A DNA stretch of 5,961 bases from a bacterium. GTDB lineage: Bacteria > Cyanobacteriota > Vampirovibrionia > Gastranaerophilales > Gastranaerophilaceae. The stretch spans positions 1 through 5,961 of the forward strand of contig JAGOIO010000088.1 of assembly GCA_017995595.1 (NCBI GenBank), given 5' to 3'. Both the position numbers and the translations under genes were made by a program. The first letter of the stretch is position 1, and every line of letters begins with the position of its first letter. Positions 1 through 3,293 of the stretch are shown here, piece by piece. Under the pieces are notes generated by a model. That model saw only the letters and a program-made list of their open reading frames with translations, was not told the DNA's origin and searched no databases.

Positions 1-73
1 CAAATACTCCGTTTATAGATGCACACAATGTTATTATTAATGTAAGTATTTTCGTCTTTGTTTTAGTATTCAT
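1..73 (-). CDS. Start of an exported or membrane-anchored protein (partial)
   Basis: The gene begins with ATG at 73 and continues leftwards out of the window, so only 24 codons are visible. They read MNTKTKTKILTLIITLC followed by ASINGVF. This is a lysine-rich N-terminus and then a hydrophobic core, the layout of a Sec signal peptide or an N-terminal membrane anchor. The Cys at residue 17 follows Leu-Thr-Leu, which is a poor lipobox, so a lipoprotein is not favoured. A GGGA purine stretch lies just upstream of the ATG, at slightly short spacing. The start lies inside the 3' end of the TetR-type gene (11-nt overlap), so the two are probably co-transcribed and translationally coupled. Genes downstream of such repressors often encode the periplasmic adaptor, outer-membrane or permease parts of efflux systems, but nothing visible here identifies the family. 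Confidence 0.72.
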   Translation of the reverse strand, partial: MNTKTKTKILTLIITLCASINGVF

Positions 74-668
74 AATTTCCCATTCCGATTGCGTTTAAAA
101 ACATTCTCATTACATCTTTGGTCTTTGTTATCATATTAAGTTCGGGATTCTCCTGAGAATAACATTCAATGTAACTGTTTATCAGTCCGTCTAAAACGTA
201 AGCTAAATTGTAACAATCCTTAGTGAACTCGTTTGAAACTTTTTCTTCTTTTATAAATTCTTCAATAGATTTTGCAAGCAATTTATAAACTTTTTTCATT
301 GGATTTTCTTTACCTTTGTTCGCACCTTTTATTACAGTTTGATTCTGCAAAAAATCTCTGAATATAGATTTGTTTTTTTCATAATACATAAATTTGTATT
401 TAACAAAAATTTCACATTGAAGTATAGGCTTTTTTTCTATTTCAAACTGCGTTTTTATTTCATTGTAGGCAGTTTCCGTAATGGAAAATAACCAATGATA
501 AAACAATCCGCTTTTGGATTCAAAGAACGAATATATTGTTCCGACTCCAATACTCAGTTCTTTTGCGATTTTATCAATTTGCGTTCCGTCATAGCCAAAT
601 TCTCTAAAATATTTTTCGGCTGTGTCAATAATAAGTTTTTTCTTAAATTCAATGACTTCTTGATTCAA
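63..668 (-). CDS. TetR/AcrR-family transcriptional repressor
   Basis: This is a one-component DNA-binding regulator of about 201 residues, the usual length for TetR proteins. The N-terminal domain (about residues 8-55) has the family pattern: a first helix with IIDTAEKYFREFGYDGT, then the helix-turn-helix (about 28-52) with IDKIAKELSIGVGTIYSFF and the following SKSGLF. The rest is a divergent all-helical ligand-binding and dimerisation domain, so the inducer cannot be predicted. I place the start at the TTG at 668-666, because a GGAG Shine-Dalgarno (679-676) lies 7 nt upstream. A longer reading from a TTG at 695 adds nine residues but has no ribosome site and sits within the operator close to the predicted transcription start. 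The gene is preceded by a three-dyad operator, which suggests autoregulation. It overlaps the start of a gene for an exported protein, its probable target partner. Confidence 0.9.
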   Translation of the reverse strand: MNQEVIEFKKKLIIDTAEKYFREFGYDGTQIDKIAKELSIGVGTIYSFFESKSGLFYHWLFSITETAYNEIKTQFEIEKKPILQCEIFVKYKFMYYEKNKSIFRDFLQNQTVIKGANKGKENPMKKVYKLLAKSIEEFIKEEKVSNEFTKDCYNLAYVLDGLINSYIECYSQENPELNMITKTKDVMRMFLNAIGMGNYEY

Positions 669-679
669 TCTCTCGCTCC

Positions 680-728
680 AGAATATTATTCTCAATCAGA
701 ATTATATTCTATTTGAGAAAAATATTCT
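680..728. promoter_or_regulatory. Three-site operator array, likely bound by the adjacent TetR-type repressor
   Basis: Three 13-bp dyads of the form AGAAT-N3-ATTCT lie at 680-692, 698-710 and 716-728. The first two are perfect in both arms; the third has AGAAA in its left arm. The repeat period is exactly 18 bp with 5-bp gaps. Because the units are themselves palindromic, the whole stretch is also a nearly perfect 49-bp palindrome centred on 704 (21 of 24 pairs match). The rightmost site covers the -10 box and predicted start of the repressor promoter, and the other two lie in the transcribed leader, so binding would block transcription. That the neighbouring TetR-type protein is the ligand is inferred from position and symmetry. 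The transcript could also fold this region as a hairpin. Confidence 0.75.
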
Positions 729-752
729 AGTATATGTAAAGATATATGTAAA
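724..752 (-). promoter_or_regulatory. Promoter of the TetR-type repressor operon
   Basis: On the minus strand a TTTACA -35 box (752-747, 5 of 6 matches) is separated by 17 bp from a TAGAAT -10 box (729-724, 5 of 6). This predicts a start near 717 and a leader of about 50 nt before the TTG start at 668. The -10 box overlaps the rightmost operator dyad. A perfect TATAAT also occurs on this strand at 706-701, but no acceptable -35 lies at the right distance. Confidence 0.6.
731..752. repeat. Short direct repeat TATATGTAAA
   Basis: Two exact 10-bp copies lie at 731-740 and 743-752, a 12-bp period. The right copy contains the repressor promoter's -35 box on the minus strand. It may be a binding site for a second regulator, or a chance result of the AT-rich composition. 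Confidence 0.4.
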
Positions 753-828
753 TAATATTAATATTAAATTGCAATACGGTATAAATCGAATATTGTTACG
801 GATATTTTACACAAGCTAAATCATTAAG

Positions 829-857
829 TTGACAATAAAATTTGTTCTTGCTAGATT
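829..857 (+). promoter_or_regulatory. Main promoter of the rplJ-rplL operon
   Basis: A perfect TTGACA -35 box (829-834) is followed by a 17-bp spacer and a TAGATT -10 box (852-857, 4 of 6). The TG at 849-850 makes this an extended -10 element. It is the strongest promoter-like sequence in the window, as expected for a stalk-protein operon. Transcription should start near 864, just before the first base of the L10-leader fold. Confidence 0.8.
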
Positions 858-863
858 GGTTAT

Positions 864-920
864 ACAACCGCAGACGGTTAGTCGAAGTTCGTCAAAGGAT
901 TTAATCCGCTAACTCAGGTT
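864..920 (+). promoter_or_regulatory. L10 leader: autoregulatory mRNA binding site for the L10-(L12) complex
   Basis: The 5' end of the rplJ mRNA folds as follows. An outer helix pairs 866-869 with 917-920. An asymmetric internal loop has GCAGACG (870-876) opposite UCA (914-916). An inner helix pairs 877-881 with 909-913. It encloses two small hairpins, 883-891 (triloop) and 897-907 (GGAU/AUCC). The AGAC-containing internal loop and the branched top match the known L10-leader layout, which mimics the 23S rRNA site of L10. Position between promoter and attenuator, directly ahead of rplJ, supports the call. In Bacillus subtilis the L10-(L12)4 complex binds such a leader and triggers early termination; the same is inferred here. 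The fold was worked out by hand, without covariance support. Confidence 0.78.
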
Positions 921-956
921 TTACGTGATTTATTATTTTTATTATAATTAATTAGT

Positions 957-993
957 GAACTTTGCGGTAGTACTGAAAAACGCAAAGTTTTTT
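957..993 (+). terminator. Attenuator (intrinsic terminator) in the rplJ leader
   Basis: The AACTTTGCG arm (958-966) pairs perfectly with CGCAAAGTT (981-989), and a G-U pair can extend it at 957/990. The loop is 14 nt, and a run of six T (988-993) ends the stem. It lies 58 nt before the rplJ start and after the L10 leader, so it must be passed to express the operon. The competing pairing 867-874 with 961-968 (8 bp, one G-U) would open this stem and act as an antiterminator. Confidence 0.75.
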
Positions 994-1051
994 AGTATGC
1001 AATTAGGTCGAAAATAGCTTATAAAATAAGCAGAAACAAAGGAGTCAAAAC

Positions 1052-1573
1052 ATGTCAACAAAAGCCTTTAAAGATGACAAAATTAAGTCAATTAAAGAAA
1101 AAGTCGAAAATGCGAAAGTTGCTGTTGTAACTGAATACAAAGGTCTAAGCGTAGAAGAAATTACAAAATTAAGACGTAATCTTCAAGCTAAGGGCGGAGA
1201 TTATATGGTTACAAAAAACACTTTAGCAAAGATTGCATTAAAGGGAACTCCGTATGAAGTTTTGACAGATAATTTAAAAGGACCTGTAGCAATAGCATTT
1301 GGTTATGAAGACGAAGTAAGTCCTGCAAAGGAACTAGTTAACTTTATAAAAGATGTTAAAAAAGGTGAAATCGTTTGTGCAGCATTGGACGGAAAAGTTC
1401 TTTCAGCAGACGAAACAAAAGAGCTTGCAAAGTTACTTTCAAGAGAAGAACTTTACGCAAAAATGCTTGGTTGTATCAATTCACCTGCATCAGGTATTGC
1501 AAATTCTGTCAATGGCGTTCTTACGAAGTTGGTTCGCACTTTAGATGCAGTAAAAGAGAAATTACCTGCTTAA
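1052..1573 (+). CDS. rplJ: Large-subunit ribosomal protein L10 (uL10), stalk base
   Basis: L10 anchors the L7/L12 stalk to the GTPase-associated centre of 23S rRNA and, through the leader upstream, is expected to control its own operon. The product has 173 residues, a normal length. Family landmarks are visible in order: the N-terminal helix with AVVTEYKGLSVEEITKLRR (about 24-42), YMVTKNTLAKIAL (51-63), the GP turn (77-78), the SPAKEL segment (90-95), and the long C-terminal helix (about 137-172) that carries L12 dimers. The stretch around INSPASGIANSVN resembles cyanobacterial L10 more than the proteobacterial form. The ATG is fixed by an AGGAG site (1040-1044) with 7-nt spacing. rplL follows after 81 nt in the same transcript. 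rplA and rplK, usual upstream neighbours, are not here. Confidence 0.98.
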   Translation: MSTKAFKDDKIKSIKEKVENAKVAVVTEYKGLSVEEITKLRRNLQAKGGDYMVTKNTLAKIALKGTPYEVLTDNLKGPVAIAFGYEDEVSPAKELVNFIKDVKKGEIVCAALDGKVLSADETKELAKLLSREELYAKMLGCINSPASGIANSVNGVLTKLVRTLDAVKEKLPA

Positions 1574-1590
1574 CATTATGCAGAGAATTT

Positions 1591-1611
1591 TTGTCAGGGG
1601 TAGCCTGATAA
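1591..1611 (+). other. Intercistronic hairpin between rplJ and rplL
   Basis: A stem of about 8 bp (1591-1598 with 1604-1611, core TCAGG/CCTGA, one G-U pair) closes a 5-nt loop. No T-run follows, so it is not a terminator. L12 is needed in several copies per L10. Such a hairpin could protect or delimit an rplL-rich mRNA fragment, but that role is inferred. Confidence 0.45.
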
Positions 1612-1654
1612 CGTAAATTAGTAAAATAAGAAAAAAAATAAAAGGAGAAAAACA

Positions 1655-2029
1655 ATGAGTAACGTAGATACAATTTTAGAATCAATTGAAAAATTAACAT
1701 TGCTTGAAGCATCAGAATTAGTAAAAGCTATGGAAGACAAATTTGGTGTTTCAGCAGCAGCTCCAGTAGCAGTAGCAGCTCCTGTAGCAGGTGCAGCAGC
1801 TCCTGCAGCTGATGAAGCAACTGAAGTAAGTGTTGTTCTTGCTGAAGTTGGTGCTAACAAAGTAGCCGTATTGAAAGAAGTTAAGGGTATAACTGGTCTT
1901 GGTTTGAAAGAAACTAAGGACTTAGTTGATGCAGCTCCTAAGGCTATCAAAGAAAACATCAAAAAAGAAGAAGCTGAAGAAATCAAGAAGAAACTTGAAG
2001 CAGCTGGTGCTAAAGTAGAAATTAAATAG
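1655..2029 (+). CDS. rplL: Large-subunit ribosomal protein L7/L12 (bL12), stalk
   Basis: L7/L12 forms the mobile multi-copy stalk that recruits and activates translational GTPases. The 124-residue product has the standard three parts: an N-terminal dimerisation helix pair (about 1-31), a flexible Ala/Pro/Val hinge (about 33-54), and a globular C-terminal domain (about 56-124). The C-terminal domain carries the hallmark GANKVAVLKEVKGITGLGLK (66-85), then KDLVDAAPK and a closing AGAKVEIK. An AGGAG site (1643-1647) stands 7 nt before the ATG. The hinge is built from GCA/GCT codons and is a micro-repeat at DNA level (about 1753-1818). This codon bias also creates a spurious long open frame on the opposite strand. 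The gene is the last of the operon, and a strong terminator follows 18 nt after its stop. Confidence 0.99.
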   Translation: MSNVDTILESIEKLTLLEASELVKAMEDKFGVSAAAPVAVAAPVAGAAAPAADEATEVSVVLAEVGANKVAVLKEVKGITGLGLKETKDLVDAAPKAIKENIKKEEAEEIKKKLEAAGAKVEIK

Positions 2030-2047
2030 TTAATTTTAACTTTTATA

Positions 2048-2084
2048 AAAGAGACCGAAATCCTTTTAGGACTTCGGTCTCTTT
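2048..2084 (+). terminator. Terminator of the rplJ-rplL operon
   Basis: A 12-bp perfect stem (2048-2059 with 2073-2084, core GAGACCGAA/TTCGGTCTC) continues past one A-C mismatch into four more pairs (2061-2064 with 2068-2071) around a TTT loop. The T-run after it is short and broken (TTTGTG). The stem is strong and sits directly after rplL, so it should separate the ribosomal operon from the next genes, possibly with some read-through. Confidence 0.85.
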
Positions 2085-2115
2085 GTGTAAATATTTGTAA
2101 AAAATGTATCATTTT

Positions 2116-2145
2116 ATGACAAAAATCATGGTTTAGGGTTATTTT
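2116..2145 (+). promoter_or_regulatory. Possible promoter of the two-gene membrane-protein cluster
   Basis: ATGACA (2116-2121, 5 of 6 to the -35 consensus) is followed at 18 bp by TATTTT (2140-2145, 4 of 6). This would start transcription near 2152, some 23 nt before the next gene. The -10 box is weak and the region is very AT-rich. Read-through from the ribosomal operon is the alternative. Confidence 0.3.
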
Positions 2146-2174
2146 AAAAATATATAAGTACTTATGGAGATATA

Positions 2175-3293
2175 ATGATAAAAGTCGTCGGTTCTCATTT
2201 TAAAAATGTTGCGTTTTCTCAAAATGGTGAGGAAAATAAAAATACGGCAAATGTTCGTTATGAAAAGGATACCGTATTAAAGCCTATGCCAATGACTAAT
2301 TTAAGAATTGGTATTGATAAGGTTGGTAATACATTTACAGAATATCTGCCAAAAGGTTTGAGTGGTGATAAAAATTCTAATTTTTATCAATTTTTGACGA
2401 CAGGAACATTTCCATATATAGCCGGTAGTTTGACAATGATGGCTGTATTCAATTCTGCAAATAAGTTTTTTGCACGAAGTGATGAAATGAAAGCCAATAA
2501 ACTTGGCAATAAAATGGCATTGGGAGTTTTGTTTTACGGATTAGCAAAGAATTTTGCACCGTCATTAGTATCAAAGCCTGTAAAGATGGCAACAGGTGTT
2601 GATGTTGATATGCCTTATGCAAAAGTTGTTTATACGTTGCCAAAATTCAAAGGTGATACTGATATTATGCATAATGAGTATCATAAGGTTTTTGAAAGCA
2701 TAGAGTTTCCAAGATGGGACTTGTTGTACAATCCTGAAAGTAGTGGAAAACCAAGAAATGCTTATTATGATAAGATTGCCAAGAAAATGGGATTGGGTGA
2801 AAATTTAAAAGATTCAGACCAAGAAGTTAAGCCAAAAATTAAAGAAGTTGTAACAAAGACTTCAGCAGTTTCAAGATTAACTCAATATTTATGGGCAGGC
2901 TTAGGAGTTGCAGTTGCTATGCAAAAGCCTTGGGAAAGTTTCTTTGAACATACAAATCTTCATTCATACAAGGTTAATGCGTTTGTTGATGCAAACAAGG
3001 ATAAATCGTTTATCGCAAAGTTAGCTATGACAGCCAAGAATACTGCATTATTAGCTTATGATACAACAAAGAGTTTTGGTAAGACTTTTGTAAAAAGTGT
3101 AAAAGAACTTTATAATCCTACAGAAGGTGAAAAGGTTTTATCAAAAGTTCAAAAACATGCAGGCAAAGCCTTTATTCTTACAACATTTATGACAACATTA
3201 TTAGGAACGCTTTGGGCAAGTCATGTTTCACATAAGTCAGAAAAAGTTTCAGGTAAAGTTATTGATAATTCAAGAAAGTTCACGGTAGATTAA
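2175..3293 (+). CDS. Unrecognised 372-residue protein with several hydrophobic helices
   Basis: I do not recognise the family. The start is supported by GGAGA (2166-2170) 5 nt before the ATG. There is no signal peptide: the first 70 residues are polar and contain a short VAFSQN motif (12-17). Hydrophobic helices that could span or enter a membrane lie at about 78-95 and 113-131, 236-249 and 331-350. Between the second and third is a soluble insert (about 140-235) with the landmarks PRWDLLYN (179-186) and YYDKIAKKMGLGEN (197-210). The C-terminus is lysine-rich (about 352-372). The same order of helices and insert landmarks appears in the next gene's product, so the two are probably distant paralogues. 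Its stop overlaps the next start (TAATG), indicating a coupled operon. Base and codon use look like the neighbouring genes, with no sign of recent transfer. Confidence 0.85.
   Translation: MIKVVGSHFKNVAFSQNGEENKNTANVRYEKDTVLKPMPMTNLRIGIDKVGNTFTEYLPKGLSGDKNSNFYQFLTTGTFPYIAGSLTMMAVFNSANKFFARSDEMKANKLGNKMALGVLFYGLAKNFAPSLVSKPVKMATGVDVDMPYAKVVYTLPKFKGDTDIMHNEYHKVFESIEFPRWDLLYNPESSGKPRNAYYDKIAKKMGLGENLKDSDQEVKPKIKEVVTKTSAVSRLTQYLWAGLGVAVAMQKPWESFFEHTNLHSYKVNAFVDANKDKSFIAKLAMTAKNTALLAYDTTKSFGKTFVKSVKELYNPTEGEKVLSKVQKHAGKAFILTTFMTTLLGTLWASHVSHKSEKVSGKVIDNSRKFTVD

Noticed and set aside
669..695. Extended N-terminus of the repressor from the TTG at 695
   Set aside because: There is no ribosome site upstream, the codons lie within the operator array, and a better TTG with GGAG at 7 nt exists at 668.
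495..716. Plus-strand open frame opposite the repressor's DNA-binding domain
   Set aside because: It is fully antisense to a clear TetR-type helix-turn-helix, and the product resembles no known protein.
754..765. Perfect 12-bp palindrome AATATTAATATT between the divergent promoters
   Set aside because: It is pure A/T in an AT-rich spacer, unlike the operator dyads, and expected by chance.
920..948. Second promoter for rplJ: TTTACG, 17 bp, perfect TATAAT at 943-948
   Set aside because: The -35 is weak and the region is AT-rich. A transcript from here would begin at the attenuator without the L10 leader, so expression would be poor or uncontrolled. It cannot be excluded by sequence alone.
1618..2112. 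Long open frame of 164 codons antisense to rplL
   Set aside because: It is a mirror of the GCA/GCT-rich Ala hinge and Lys/Glu codons of rplL, has no ribosome site, crosses the terminator hairpin and gives a low-complexity Ser/Ala/Thr product.
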